Assembly: GCA_029931535.1 (NCBI GenBank)
Contig: JAQPZY010001579.1
Span: forward strand, 3,214,501-3,278,500
Length of the DNA stretch: 64,000 nucleotides
Origin: Margaritifera margaritifera
Taxonomy: Eukaryota; Mollusca; Bivalvia; Unionida; Margaritiferidae
Direction of reading: 5' to 3'
This document shows positions 37,101 to 52,100 of the stretch, piece by piece. Numbering within the stretch: position 1 is the first letter of the stretch; each line of letters starts with the position of its first letter. The notes beneath the pieces were generated by a model, which saw only the letters and a program-made list of their open reading frames with translations, did no database searches and was not told the DNA's origin. The translations under genes were made by a program, and so were the position numbers.

Positions 37101-40100
37101 GCAAATTATCCATTTCCAAATTAAAATCCCCCAAAATAGTATAATAGCGTATATACTCGCGTATAATTTCATACCAACTACAAACTGTATAGACCCAGAT
37201 CTGCCATCGCATAATGCACCAGCAGATCTGGGTCTATGCAGTTTGTAGGGACTAATCAGTAGATCAAACATCATAGACCCTGATATGCTGGCGCATTATG
37301 CGACAGCAGATCAGGATCTATGTTGTTTGCATTTGGACTCGGCTTATACGTGAGTATATACGGTAATTTGATCTTTGCCAATGCAGAAAGTCTTGCAATC
37401 CTCTCATCTTTCAAAGTAAGTTCAGTTAAATAAGGGCCTCATATTGTGGCCTTATGTACCTGTATATACATGGATCAGTAGATGGAATCAAGGTTGTATC
37501 TGCCATTGCAACACCCAACAATACCATCTTGAGCCAGTTACTGGATACAACCTCTATTTTTACCACAGAAATTACAGCCATACTCAGATCATTAAATTAT
37601 ATCAAAACTTCTAAACAAACTAATTACATTATCTTTTTGGATTCACTACCCACACTTAAAGCCTTGCAAAATCTTAAACTTGAAATATCTGAAGTTTTAC
37701 AGAAACATGATTTGTTGATAAAATCTGTACAAATTGATAGTTGCCTAGTCACATTGGTATTAACTTGTTGCCTAGTCACATTCGTATTAATTCATTGCCT
37801 AATCACATTGTTATTAACCTGTTACCTAGTCACATTGGTATTAACATGTTGCCTAGTCACATTGATATTAACTCATTAAACTACAGATACACATTGGTAT
37901 CACTGCCAAATTTTTGCAGATACACATCTGGTATCATTTTTTTTACCAACACCTACACAAGTTGAATTTTTTACTAATAAATACCTGTTATCATTTACCC
38001 AATCTTAAGACAAAGAAAAAGTGCTTATTTTTCTAAGTATGAGCAAAATTGCAAAAACATCCAGCTAACAGTTTAACTTCATTTATTATATATTTCTCAG
38101 TGAGATATTGAAATTTATTTTATGCTAAGAAATTTCAAGTTGTTTCAAGACACTTGTGTGCTGTAAAGGTAAATATGGCTGCCTCGCATACAGATGAACC
38201 GGGTTCAAATCCAGCATCAGGCAAATATTTTTTCTCTTCATTATGTTGTTATCTGCTGTTTTACCTTGAATTGGGAAGGAGCATTATGTTACTACTGATA
38301 TTTTAGGTGCGAATATACACAAAACAGAGCAGAACATAAACGGTAAACTGCTGACATTATTGCACAGGATACAGTAAGAAATCTGCTACTTCAGTTTGTT
38401 ATACAAATTGCTAGACAATACGTTTGAGCATAAAATAAAAAGAAAATTTGCTTGCTCCAAGTAAATAATGGATATATTTCATTCCATGGTGAAAAATTTA
38501 AGTATTTTCACCCTCTCAATGAAATATATCCATTATTCACTCATTTCAAGCAAATATCCTCTATGTATCAGTAGGACAAAGTTGATATCGCCACAGTATC
38601 AATATCACTTTTATCGCCACAGTGTCAATACCACTTTTATCGCCACAGTGTCAATATCACTTTTATCGCCACAGTGTCAATACCACTTTTATCGCCACAG
38701 TGTCAATACCACTTTTATCGCCACAGTGTCAATGCCACTTTTATCGCCACAGTGTCAATACCACTGTTATCGCTACAGTGACAATATCACTTTTATTGCC
38801 ACAGTGTCAATATCACTTTTATCGCCACAGTGTCAATACCACTTTTATCGCCACAGTGACAATATCACTTTTATCGCCACAGTGTCAATACCACTTTTAT
38901 CGCCACAGTGTCAATACCACTTTTATCGCCACAGTGACATTATCACTTTTGGAACTACTTTCTTTCCTATTTAGGAATTTTTTAAACTTGTATTTCTACA
39001 TTTAGGCATATTTCATTTTTTGTCTTCTCCTTCTATCTCTCTTCCCTACCCTTCCTCTCTCTCTCTGTCCATTGGAATGAATATATCTTAAAATGTCCAG
39101 AATGTAGTATACATTTATGTAATCAATGAGGAGGTGCCATACAAAATGCCTAAAAGTGAACTCCGAATAATAAAATGTAGGCTTCAAATATTAGTCAAAC
39201 TTTTTTAAAAATAGTTTCCCACATCAATCTTGCAAATTATCAGTGACTTAACTTACATGACCTGTTTCTATTTGATATTCAGTGTCACCCATACAGTATC
39301 TGTTACTCTTTGCGATGAATAGTACAAATTTTTACGGAAAAACTCGTGGTTAAATATAGTAGTAAAATTGTTTAAGTAGAGGTTTACCTCTCATCACAGT
39401 CATATTCACGTTTAAAAATTATGGAGAAATCGGGGATAGATGTTTGTTGATTGCAAACAGAAAATTTAAGTGACAATTGAAATTTGGGTGTAGTGTCTGT
39501 TACCAAAGTAGACTGCAGCCTTGCCAAGGTCACACAATCCCCATTTGAATGCAGAAATAAGCAAACTAAGGAACCAAAACCCTTATAGGTAAACTCACAA
39601 TCATTAAAATATTTTGTTTAAATGTGTTACATTCTGAAGTCTTTCAGATATGAATGTTCTGGGATGTTTCTACATTACTCCCACCCCAACAATGTTCACA
39701 GTATCAGTTCATACAAGATAAGTGGTAATGAAAATACAAATGTCCATTTTTATATGAAAAGAGTCATTATTTTGACAAAATACACAATTTGAAGCATTAT
39801 ATATAGGAGATAAATTTGTATAAAGTCACTGTCCTAAAATTACTATAAAGTTTCAGAACTTCTTTTTATCGATATAGTAATGCAGCCATTAATTGCATGG
39901 GTACAGAATGGATGAAAATGATCCATACAAATCTACAGTTTTTGCCATAAAAAATATATAGTATAAAGAAAATCTACATTTTTTTGAGTAGATATAAGTG
40001 AAGTGGAAACATTTTGTATTGTCACTCATGACTTCGTTACTCATTGTAATGCAAATGTATTTTAAAATGGATGCCTCTGTAGTTGCACATATATTTACAG

Positions 40101-43100
40101 CTTACTTAATTGAAGAAGAAATTGCCATGAAATTGACAAATTTATTTTGATTGAGGTCAGACAGCCAAAAATTAGTGTGTTTCTTAAGACATATATGCAT
40201 GATAAATGGGTAATTGACACTCTAACTTGTCTTATAGGGGTAGAAGACACTGCTGACATGGTGTATGAACTAAATTTAACCATCAAATATCAAGAACAAA
40301 AATATTGTTTAAGTTTGCAGATAATATATAAATTATATGTAATGACTGATACATAGAAAATAAACTTTCACTTGATATATACTGTGAAACTTCATCATAT
40401 GTGCCATATTTCCAGACACTGTTTTTTTTTTTTTTAAAGACTCAAAACGGTTGTTTTAAGGGCCCAAGGGGGGTCAGTGCACATGACCCAATAAAAAAGC
40501 AATGTCGTACGATTGAAAATAAGTTATCTTTTCATATAAGCTTATAGAAAATTACTGGAAATTTAAATTTGATTTAAGAAAAAAAAGAAAATAACATATC
40601 TGTTGGATTTCAGGCATTTAATACAGTTACTAACAAAACATAATTGGTAGATTTAGTCTGGTCCAAATCCATCACCACACACATTTACACATATGACAAC
40701 ACTCATATAATCACAACCAGACAGACATTAAATAAATAAATATACCAGATTTCTGTCTTGAAAATCCATTGGACAGGGGAATATTTTCTTAATTAGATGC
40801 TCTCTTTGCTGCTTTCAATAGTTCAGTTAGGGGAGGGGTTCATTTGCTTTCATCTTTGCACTCATTAGAAACTAGATGTTACTGTTGTTCAAACTTCCCC
40901 AAAGATCTTGTTGCATTTTTCTCAGCATAGAAAATGATCTTTCTGCATCTGCATTGCTGTGAAGGAGTATCAAATATGCTGAGTGTGGTGTTGCTATGTT
41001 AACAGATGTCGTACACTCCAGAATAGATGATGTCAATATGGTGTTTGCAGTGTGTGCAAAGAATAAATTTAGTTTTGCTTGCTTTGCAGATGGCTCATCC
41101 TTTATTGAATCACAGCTGCATTTGGACATTTTATCTTCAAAAAAGAATCACACAAATCCGAGTTTAAAGATACATTGGCAATGATTGCTGCTTATCATGA
41201 ACTTGGTAATAATCTTTCATAAAGATGGTTTAAGCATTCTCATTCAGGGCAATTATGTGTAATAACGTTTGGTCTTCAACACGCATCTCTTTTGATAACT
41301 TCAAACAAATTTGGTTGTTTCAATTTACCTGTTCAAATTAGCCTAATGGGCTCTCCCACAGCAGTCTTCAAAGCATTTAACATGCTTCACCCTAGCTATT
41401 CTCAGCCAGTTAAGTAATTTGTGAAATGGTGATTGCTTATGTGTGACTACCTTACCTTTTAATTGCCGTTATGATAATCTAAACTGCCCCGAGGATAGTT
41501 TTATATAGGCTCAAAGCAGGACTGTTTACTGTATATACAGACTACATGCTCCATTTCAGCATGAACAAATTACGAGGCTTTTGGCCCAGACTTAAAAAAA
41601 AAAAAATCAAAATTTAGGGACATGCATCAACACTCTATTTGATCACTATAATAACAAGCGTTTCTTGGGTCTGAGTTTTATATCTTAATCAGTCAGTTGA
41701 TCCTGATGATAGTCAGGTCTCATGGTGGACATAAATGGCTGCCTCCTTAGTTATATTGTTCCATTTTCTGACTGCTTTCCTGACGGTAATAGTTTAATTT
41801 ATATGATAACTATTACCTTGGAACTTAAGACAATCATTCTTCTTTAGTAACATATCTTTCTCCTCAAATTACAACTATGTGTGCAACTGTTATGTACTTC
41901 CAACAGTCCTGGAGTTCAATCTTTTTTGAAAGATCCATGCCATTTATTTGTACACTCATCAAAGCATTTTTAGATCTATTGATCATAGACCAGAAGAGCT
42001 TGTTGTATGGTCTTTTGTCTATCGTCTGTCATCCGTCTGTTGGCACAAGTGTGTTATCGCTACTCCTCCTAAACTATTTAGAGTATTGCCATGAAACTTT
42101 ACACACTCATTCATCCCATGGACTAGTTGATCCTAAATGAAAATGGTGTTGCTCGGACATCCAATATGGCTGCCACTGTGGCCATCTTGAAAACCTTATT
42201 ATCTCTACTTCTCCTGAATGAATGGTCATATCAGCATGGGGTTTTCACCAAAAGACTTCTTATGATGTCTAGTTTGTCCTAAATGAAAATGGTGCTGATA
42301 TGATGTCCAATATGGCTGCCACAGTGACCATCTTGAAAATCTTATTATTGCTACTCCTACATGGATTGTCATATCAACATGAGGTTTTCACTAGAAGACT
42401 TCTTATGATGTCTAGTTAGTCCTAAATGAAAATGGTGCCAATGTGACATTCAATATGGCTGCAATAGTGGCCATCTTGAAAATCTTGTTATTGCTACTCT
42501 ACCTAAAAACCTGACATTTGGTTTTCACCAGAAGACTTATTATGATATCTAGTTGGGCCTAAATGAAAATGGTGCCAATCTGATATCCAATATGGCCACG
42601 ACAACAGCCATATTGAAAATCATGTTATCACCAGTCCTTCTGAATGGAAAGTCATATTGACATCGTGTTTTCACCAGAAGACTTCTTATGATGTCTTGTT
42701 AGTCCAAAATGAAAATGGTGCCAATCTGATGTCTAATATGACTGCCATAGTGGCCAGCTTGAAAATCATGTTTTCTCTACTTCTCCTGAATGAATGGTCA
42801 TATCAGCATGGCATTTTGACTAAAAGACTTCTTATAATGTTTTGCTGATCTTAAATTAAAATGGTGCTGATCTGATATCCCAATATGTGACCATCTTGAA
42901 AATCTTGTAGTTGCTACTCCTCTTAAATGGAAAGTCATTTTACCATGGGGTTCTCATCAGAAGAGTTATTATGGTGTCTGGTTGGTCCTAAAAGAAAATA
43001 ACTAACCCTCAATATGGCGACTTTGGTGGCTGTCTTGAAAATATTGTGATATCTTCTCCTCCCAAATGGATGACTGTATTAACATTGGGTTGTCACCAAC

Positions 43101-46100
43101 AGACTTCTTATGATACCTAGTTGGTCCTAAATGAAAATGGTGCCAGTGGTACATTCAATATGACTTTCAACAACGGCTGTCTTGAAATTCTTGTTGTCAC
43201 TACTCCCCCTGAATGGGAGATCATTAAGGCATGGGGTTTTCACCAAAAGACTTCTAATGATGTCTACTTTGTACTAAATGAAAATAGTGCCAATATGACA
43301 TCCTATATGTCCACCACAGCAGCTAATTCGAAAATCTTGTTATTGCTGAAGAATATCAAAGAATGGTTTCAACACTCAGCAGTTAAAAGGAAGAAATTGT
43401 CTTATCTTAAATTCCTGGAAATTCTTTTCTCCCAATAGAGCATCAATCCCTTCGAAGTACTCTTGTTTAAAAAATTTTTAAATTTAAATTGTATTGATTT
43501 AAATAATCACATATCACAAGAAGGCAGATCTGTGTGCTGACAGATAGAATTACCATCATAATATATACTTACAGAAGGTGAAAAGACTATGTTCATTTTA
43601 TATAGAACATGGCACATTATATTAGGAAATCATTTACTAGTACATGTAAAAATAATTCAACTCATTTCATGGTATAAGAAGCTGATTTCCTGGTATTAGA
43701 AAGTATCTAATAATTTTTCTGACATTTGAAATTGATTTTCTATATTATAACATTTTAAAGTTTTTGTTTTTGTTTTGAATGGTCTATGAAAATAAATTCA
43801 GTATCTGATACCTACAGAGCCGTTGACAAATTCAAGTGGTGTTTAAATATGGATTCTATACCTAAACTAAATAAGTAAATTCAGAGTGAAAGTAATCCAA
43901 TGACAGTCAACTGGTTGATGTTGAATTTGGAGACATGCAAATAAAGATGATAACTCCATCTGTTAGCACAAAGATCTGCCTCCTTGTGATTATGTCATTA
44001 TTTATGTCAATAAAATAGTAATAAAACATGAAATTTCTACTTATCGACAATTCAGTTGTGACATTCTTTATATTGAATACATAATGCAGAGGAAAACCAA
44101 TATCTACATTGCTTTTTCTACAACCAGGAAAATTATAGCAGGTGCTTGAAATGATAATATTTTCAGTAACATGGGGATACCCCCTCATCTTTACTTGTAA
44201 TCCTTTTTATGAGTACATGTATACTTTTATTTGGAAGGGTGTATCTTCCTAAAGATTGTTGAAATTTATACCACCTAGCATATACATACATACATACATA
44301 CATACATACATACATACATACATACATACATACATACATACATACATACATACATACATACATACATACATACATACATACATACTATGTCAACATGAAG
44401 ATTCTATGCTGAAGTTTTTGTTTTCACAAGTCAGATGCAGGGGTGTCATTTTTCATACGTTTTAAGGTAAAGACATGGGACCACATTCAGGTGAACCTTT
44501 ATGAAAAATTGCATTTTTCTCCCGATATTGATATGGCTATAACATGAAGACAGAGCATACTATTGATAATGATTCACATTGTTCACTAGAAAATATATGA
44601 AGCTGTATGACAGAGTATATGTAATACACATTTTGTACAGATGTGTGGTGAGTAGGATATAAACTATATTAGGCATGAAATTCAAAGGATACATTGAATT
44701 TAATGTACAACTTGTTGCAGTCAGTTTTATGGCAAACTGTATTATTGATTGTTTTCTTAAATGTCATGTTACTAAGCCTCCTTCATTTCTTATATGCAGG
44801 CTATAACAGGGGTATCCAGAGTAGATCGAGGGCAATATTATTGTACCCCAACATCAATAGCTCCCCTTGCCCAGACCAATTATGGGAGAGTAAGCCTTGC
44901 ACTGCCTTACAATGCTACACTTTTGAATGGAAAACCACGCCATGGAACAAAGGAAATAGTCGCAATGTCACCTGTATGCGCTCTGATGGGCTGGAAGTTG
45001 CTGGTAATTTTCTTTTTCTTAAGTTATCAACTTCAAAATTTAGAGACAAGATATGAAAATGTTGAATATCTTAATTTTTTTCCTTTGTTTATGTCAGTCA
45101 CTTGACCATGTCTCTGAACTAAAGAGTTAAAGTTTAAGTTGGTCAGGGAAGCATTTTCTTTTTAAATATTATGGGTTTCACAGGTGAAATAATTTTAGTT
45201 AACAGCCCTGCAATTCTCTTTTGAATGTAAACAGGTACATGGTTTGAATTCAGATATGCACAGTGTTATGTATGATGTTTATATACTTAACTTTTGTGTA
45301 TGATTGTAAGTTGTATGGTTATTTGAAAAAACTTACTTAACTTTTGTCCAGTTGTTTACATGGTATTTTTGTAGGCATTTCATAATTAGACTTTTGTGAC
45401 ATACGTCAGGTAGGCCAGTATTTGTCCATTATAAATACTCATATTCTGATGTGACATAGGTCATGCAGGCATGTGTATTTATGTACAGATTTTGGTAAAC
45501 AAATTCATTCCTATTCTAGAATTGAGGTTCTAAAAGATCAGTCTGTAAGGAATCTGTTTTGGTTGTGTTGTTGAAATCAGATGTAATTTGAGAGGAATTA
45601 TTTATTTACAGTATTCATTGGAAATACTAAAGTGCTCTATTGGATTAATACATGATTTGTGGATTTATGTGAACTCTTTCAAATACATTCTGGATTACAT
45701 CTTTGTGGTATATCAGGACATTCAAGGCTATTGGAATTCATTCAGAACCTTCTGTTATTGTGGACTTGTGATTGGGACAGTTAGGATTTTTGGAAATTTA
45801 ACTCACACATTGGAAGTGTCTTTTGAATTTTCACTTTAATTGTCTAGAAATAAGTTGCTTGTTGATTTTACTTACATTGTTGGTTTCACTTTCTTTCTGT
45901 TACATTATTTTTAAGATCAAGAGTCATAACAACAGCCATTTTCCATTGAAAAGACACAAACAAATCATGTGCTAACCATGGTATGTTAGCTATTCATAAA
46001 TTAGATATTAAACATTCATACCTGCCAGAACACAATGTGTTGTGCAAAATACACACATTTTGGCTCCCAAACCAACCTGACATAGTCATGCTTATAAAAC

Positions 46101-49100
46101 ATGATTTCCAGTAAATCTTTTGAAAAAAAAAGAGAGACAGACAGAGAGAGACATTTGTCAACACCACTATATATGCCTATAACCTATAGCCTGTATAAAT
46201 TGTAAACAGTCATGCTTCATACTCACTATCACCATGGGAACAGTTTATGCATTTAATTGTCATAAAGGCGATTCAATGGTCAAAGCAGCCAGAGATAAAC
46301 AAACCACCATTCCACAGATTACTTAATTGACTGACAATAGCTAGGATGATTTTGATTGCTTTCAATACTGCCCATTATGCTAATTTGCATAGGTAAAGTA
46401 CATGAAGTTAAACAGGTCACTTATCATACACACACACACAAGAGGTGCTTTTTAAAATTAAATGTGTTTAATGAATATAATTGTTACATATGTTTTATGA
46501 TAATGATATGGAGATAATTGTAGGTTCTAAATAATTATACATCTCATCAGGAACTATGAACTTTTTTTGTATTGCTATCTTAGATACAATATCACCACCT
46601 GAATGGGAATGCAGATTTCATTCCACAGTTAGTATACAATTGCATTTTACTTATATTTACTTATATTTAATCATATCTGACCAGGTTAGAGAAATGGATA
46701 AAGTTCATCATTTTTATGTCACAGTCTACTTCTAAAGCACTCATCATTTTCCCAAAGAAGCTGAAAGACATCTTCAGGTTGTTTTAGTTTCATGTTTTTT
46801 CTTCTTTTTTTTTGAATACTATAAAAAATTTTAACTAGGAGAACACAGCTGTATTTGTGATATGTCAATAAATAAATAAATAAATAAAGTAATTTTATGC
46901 ATTGGAAACCCAAATCTCCTGTTTTTGCATTTTGGACTTGTCACATATATGAACCTGGATGCTCCTTCGTGTATCATTATTCATGCTGGTATTGTGGAAT
47001 CAAACCCAGACTGCCGAGGTGCAAAGTAAGCATATATAGCACTGCACTATCCAAGCCTCTTTCACATACTGAATAATATCTGCCCTGTAGGTGGGAAAAA
47101 TAAATCCTACAGGTTTACTGGAATATCAGATTTATTACTATGAGATCAAACACTGAAAGACAGAAAAGGTTCTTGAATCAAACCATTTTAAAAAAAGAAG
47201 CAGACTATAGACTGAAAGTTGTGGGACAGTCAGGAAATAATAAACATTCCTAGGTAATCCCATGATTGATAATAATTTCAACCCACACTGTCACAAAATT
47301 TTGACAACTTTGTACTTTATAATTATTGTTCTGTGATAAACCCTCCCCCACTTTAAATAAAAATCAGCAAAGTTGTCCTCACCCCAAGTTTATCATAATA
47401 GAAATAATTGACCTATACATATACCAAGTCCCAATATTGCGCGCGCTGTAGTTGAATTGTGCTCATATGTGCTCAACAGTCTTACACTTATTGATAATTA
47501 AGGGAAAATCACACTATTCAGATCTTCATTTGCAATTTTCCAGAAACTTTGCATGTGAGTTGTAAGTGAGTTGCTCACTGGAAAGTGGTGACAAAATTAG
47601 TTTGTAACTAATCTTCTTTACAAGATACTATAGTGCCATTGATAATTGGTTGATGAATAATATGAAAAAGTAATTAGATTTATAAAATAAAACAAAATCT
47701 AAATAAATATAAGCACTTTTATTTCACACAAAGTTTGTGTTCATCACAATTGAATGCTTTTGTTTCATTTAAATGACATTTGTGATAATTATACTTATTA
47801 CAAATAAAAATCTTCCTTCTGAAGAGTTTGGACTTAGAGAGCCACATATAAAATGCAATATTCCAGAATTGTTGATTGGAATTTTTACAAAAACTTTGGT
47901 ATACTGAGATAATGATTAGTTGATTAATATGAATTGAGTAAATGGGTTTGTCACTGGGCTTCCAGAAAAACAACTCAGCAAAATATGATAATTTACCATC
48001 ATTTGTCAGGTGCAGAATTATCTCCCCATAACAGTGTTAACATCATTACTATTTTATGCTGTGAAGTGGGAATGTATACAAATGTGGAGAGTGTCAAGTC
48101 ATTATTTAGCAACAAGCAGGAATGTGCACAAATGTGGAGAGTCAAGTTGTTATTTAGCATCAAGTCCAAAGATGAAATTTACACTTGATAGTGCAAAATA
48201 AGTGGTAAGTCACATTTTGTCTACTGTGATTTTCAATTTTGACATTTGCAAACTGTCTCATATTTTCAAAATAAAAATGAAAACTTTGTACCCCACTGGC
48301 CTGAATGGTGCATCCTTCAGCATGCAACACTGTGCTCACAAAATCCACAACAGGTACCTGATGTCATGATGAATGAAGGATGATGTTATTTTATGCTGTG
48401 CATCAAGATGTGCATAAACAATAGTGCGATTTGTCTTTTTGGAGAAATATTTCAGGCTCCCAGGGGACTTTGATCAATTACAAGATAAAGTCTATGAAGA
48501 CATTAATTGCATTCCGGACTGGGAAAGCAGGACCTATTTTAATTGAAAAAGGAAGTTTGTCAGACTTTCTGGAAATTACATGTAACTTACATAATTATAT
48601 ATTGAGCCCTATGCTTTAATTCTTAATCAGCACTTTAAAATGATTATGTAAAGATTAGGGAAGATGTAGTTTTAGCTAGGAAGGAGGATATTGTTCCACT
48701 CAATATTTGAATTGGCTTGACTAATTTGTCACAAATGTAGAAAGATTCTGGATATAGTGTAGAAAAGTGAAGGTAAGTTTGTTGCATGAAGTATTAAAGT
48801 AACAAGGACAGTACATATGACTAACATGGATCATATTTATTTATTTAAAAAGTTTGGATTTTAGAAAAAAAAGAGATTGTTATGAATTTTGTTACTTTTG
48901 GTAAGCTGTTTAATATATATAACAATTGTAATATTACCTTCCTGTCTGCTTAGTAGAATTTTGTTTGTTTGAAATATTTATTGGATTACAGTGTGTATGG
49001 TGTGTGTGTGTGTGTGCATATATATATATATCTATCGTTCCTTGTATACATGCACCTCAAGCCCTTTAATTGGACCTAGTTCCACCCTTATTGGGGGATG

Positions 49101-52100
49101 AGCCAGTTCATAAACCAGTAAATAAGAGCACAAGTGCATGAGAGCTTGGTATTGGCTGCAGTTATTTACAGTGTGGGATTCCTGTCTGAAATGAATTACA
49201 AGTTGAGATTTAAACAAGGAAAAGAGACAACATTTCCTTAACAGGCCCCTAGTAACATCATGAGTGGAACTGGATCAGTCAAAATAGGCAAACAGAGTCT
49301 TTGATTAAAAATTGTTTTTAAGAAAAACAAAACAAAAGCCCACTTTTGGTTAATTTAAGAGGGAGTAAACAATACATAAGATGGTAACATAAAACCGGAA
49401 AAACTGTCAGATAAAACTGAATATATATTCTGCATTATTTTTTTTGGCACCACATAATGGGTTTCAAGGTACAGTGAAAACAGTTAGCTTCCATAATGTT
49501 ACAAATTAATTTTCTTTCATCGAGATACAGAGCTGAAATTTGGAACACAATTAGAAAATTGAATTCTCACTCCTTGAAGTTGAGCAATAAATTTTCAGTC
49601 TTATTTACTGCAAACAAATTTGAGTGTCAACTTTCCTTTTTGGACTTTATGATCTGTAAGCAGAAAATACTGACTATCATGGGTCACTAGGTCATGTACT
49701 AGAATGCATAGTTGTGTCACCTCTTTCAAATCTGGTTATGATAGAGTTTCTTGTCATCAAAGAAATGTACACAATGTTGGTATTATGACAGTGTCCTTCT
49801 ACACCCCCCTTGTCACAACTTTGCCGATGTTAACAAAATTGAACACAGGACTTTAAAATTTGTGAACCATAGCTGTTTTTATATATATATATATGGTGTC
49901 CCGACAAAAGTGCGCAGGACAAAAGCGCGCTGACAAAAGAGCGTCGTCAAAAGCACGCAGCTTAAAACCCCCGACAAAAGCGTGCTGACAAAAGAGCGCC
50001 AACAAAACCTGAAATGCCTCGACAGAATCATGCAAAAAGAAAAGCAAGCACAGTAGAAGTAGACATGAAAAGTGAGGTAATTTCTAAGTTCCAAAATTTA
50101 TTTCAAGAGTCATTCTTCAAAGTTACTTGCGTACCAGAAACTGTATAAATAGCACAAATATGTTTAGGCCGAAACATTTGCAGTTATGGAAAGAACCAAA
50201 TCGCAGAAGCATAAAGAGTGCATTTTACGTGATGGCTATCGGCTTCATAAAGATAGTATGAATTTGGATGGGAGTATGTCATGGAGATGCGTGAAATAAG
50301 ACTGCAAAAGTCGAAATATGTTCAACTAAATCGGTGCCTGCAAGCTTTAATTCCAACATACGGCAATGCGTCAATAATGGAATGTGCGTAATTGTGCATA
50401 ACGTTGCACTGTAGAAGACACTAGTAGTAATTGAATGTTTTGAAAAATTATTAAGCGCTATATTTCTGCATACATGTACATGTATGGAGATATTAATGAA
50501 TAGATGATGTTATTTGTTCTTTAATGCCATATTTCTGCATATTGAGATATTAAATAATAAAGGATGCTTATTGATCTTTAATGCTGTATTTGTTAATTTT
50601 TTCTTTACTAGAGACACAAAATGTTAATTGTTGTACGCTTTCGTCTTTGCGCGCTTTTGTCGGCACGCTTTTGTCTTTGCGCGCTTTTGTCCTGCGCGTT
50701 TTTATCATCACGCTTTTGTCCTGCGCATTTTTGTCGGAGTGCCATATATATATATACATACATACATACATACATAAGCAAAAGCAACCAAATTTGAAAA
50801 ATGAAATTAGGTAGGAATTGTATTTATATGTAGGTGACTTGATCAGATTTTGAGGCAATTGCAGCAATTTTTCAATTTTTTTAACATTTCTGAATTTATT
50901 GGATGTAGGCATTTTTTTATAAAACCTTGTCCACTCTTAACTTATAAGCAAGATATCTAAAAAAGAAAGCTGTTGAGCCAACCAGACCAAATTAGATTGC
51001 TAACTGGAAAAGTTTCTAAAACCTGATCAGGTGACTGTGATCTAATTTTTTTAGTTGTGTGCACATTTTTGAACGTTTTTGGACTTGCCTTGTAGGCAAG
51101 ATATATACAAAATTATTGAGCCAAACCAGACCAAACTGATAAAATAAATAAAATAAAATAGATCCTTTGAGTTTGTTCCAAATCCAGATTAAAGTCTGAT
51201 ACTATGGTCTTATTTTTCAACTTCTTTGTTACACATTTTTGAACTTTTTGTACTTCCACTCCTTTAAAAAAAAAACAACTTGTCAGCATGATTAAGCAAA
51301 AATCATGTAAGCATAGATACATGAAAGTTTTTATTAATCTGTAGATGACCTGATTAGATTTATAGGTCATGTTCGCAAATTTTCATTTTTATTACCAATC
51401 TTTTAACTTTGGGACCGAGACATTAATGACAAATTCCATGCTAGCACAATTAGCAAAAAACACTTGAGGTAGACAAATGAAATTTGTTAGCAGGTTTCTA
51501 TGCATATGTAGATAATTTCATTAGATTTTTATGCCATTATAGCAATTGTTTCCTTTTTATAATATGTTTTAATTTTTGGGACTTAGACATTTATGGTCTT
51601 GAATGGGATATACATATTTTACAACACAAATCTACTTGTTTTTTTGGAGGGTCCAAATGTCTATATGTAGTGGGGGTTTATGCTTTGTGGGTGGGTGAGG
51701 AGGGTCCAAATGTCTGTATGTAGTGGGGGTTTATGCTTTGTGGGTGGGTGAGGAGGGTCCAAATGTCTATATGTAGTGGGGGTTTATGTTTTGTGGGTGG
51801 GTGAGGAACACCTACTTTGAACATAATCAAGATATCTTGATTTATTCACCTAATGATATTGAAACTTGCTCTAGGAGACATTCCCATATCAAGGACACCT
51901 CCTACAGGACAACATTTCTGGGTCTCTTCTCTTGTATCTGTGATACTTTTAAACCTGTATATAAACTACACCTGTCTATAAAGGACAGATTTAAGTGTGT
52001 CCATTGTGTGTCTTTTGTGTGTTCTTTGTGCATCCTTTGTGTGTCCTTTGTGTGTTCTTTGTGTGTCTTTTTTGTGTCCTTTGTGTGTCCTTTGTAGATA

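Larger units (their letters stand above)
34854..44799 (+). other. Intron 6 of the THSD7-like gene
   Basis: GT-AG, phase 1, 9.9 kb. Unlisted stretches 34860-36200, 38960-40380 and 43440-44280 hold AT-rich DNA. It includes a (CCCCCACC)-like run near 35798-35818 and nothing coding that I can support. Confidence 0.75.

Noticed and set aside
38468..39005. Overlapping frames of 168 and 127 codons
   Set aside because: They are generated by the 26-bp minisatellite and cycle through the same peptides in each frame.
44163..44465. Frames of repeated YIHT and YVCM on both strands
   Set aside because: Product of the (CATA)n microsatellite.
44794..45105. 103-codon frame overlapping exon G
   Set aside because: It is a shadow of exon G. 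It lacks the cysteine pattern and does not join neighbouring exons.
46583..46618. Possible extra exon (PEWECRFHS) between exons G and H
   Set aside because: The RSDG..V-A-G / G-C join of exons G and H is complete without it, and its donor would be non-canonical.
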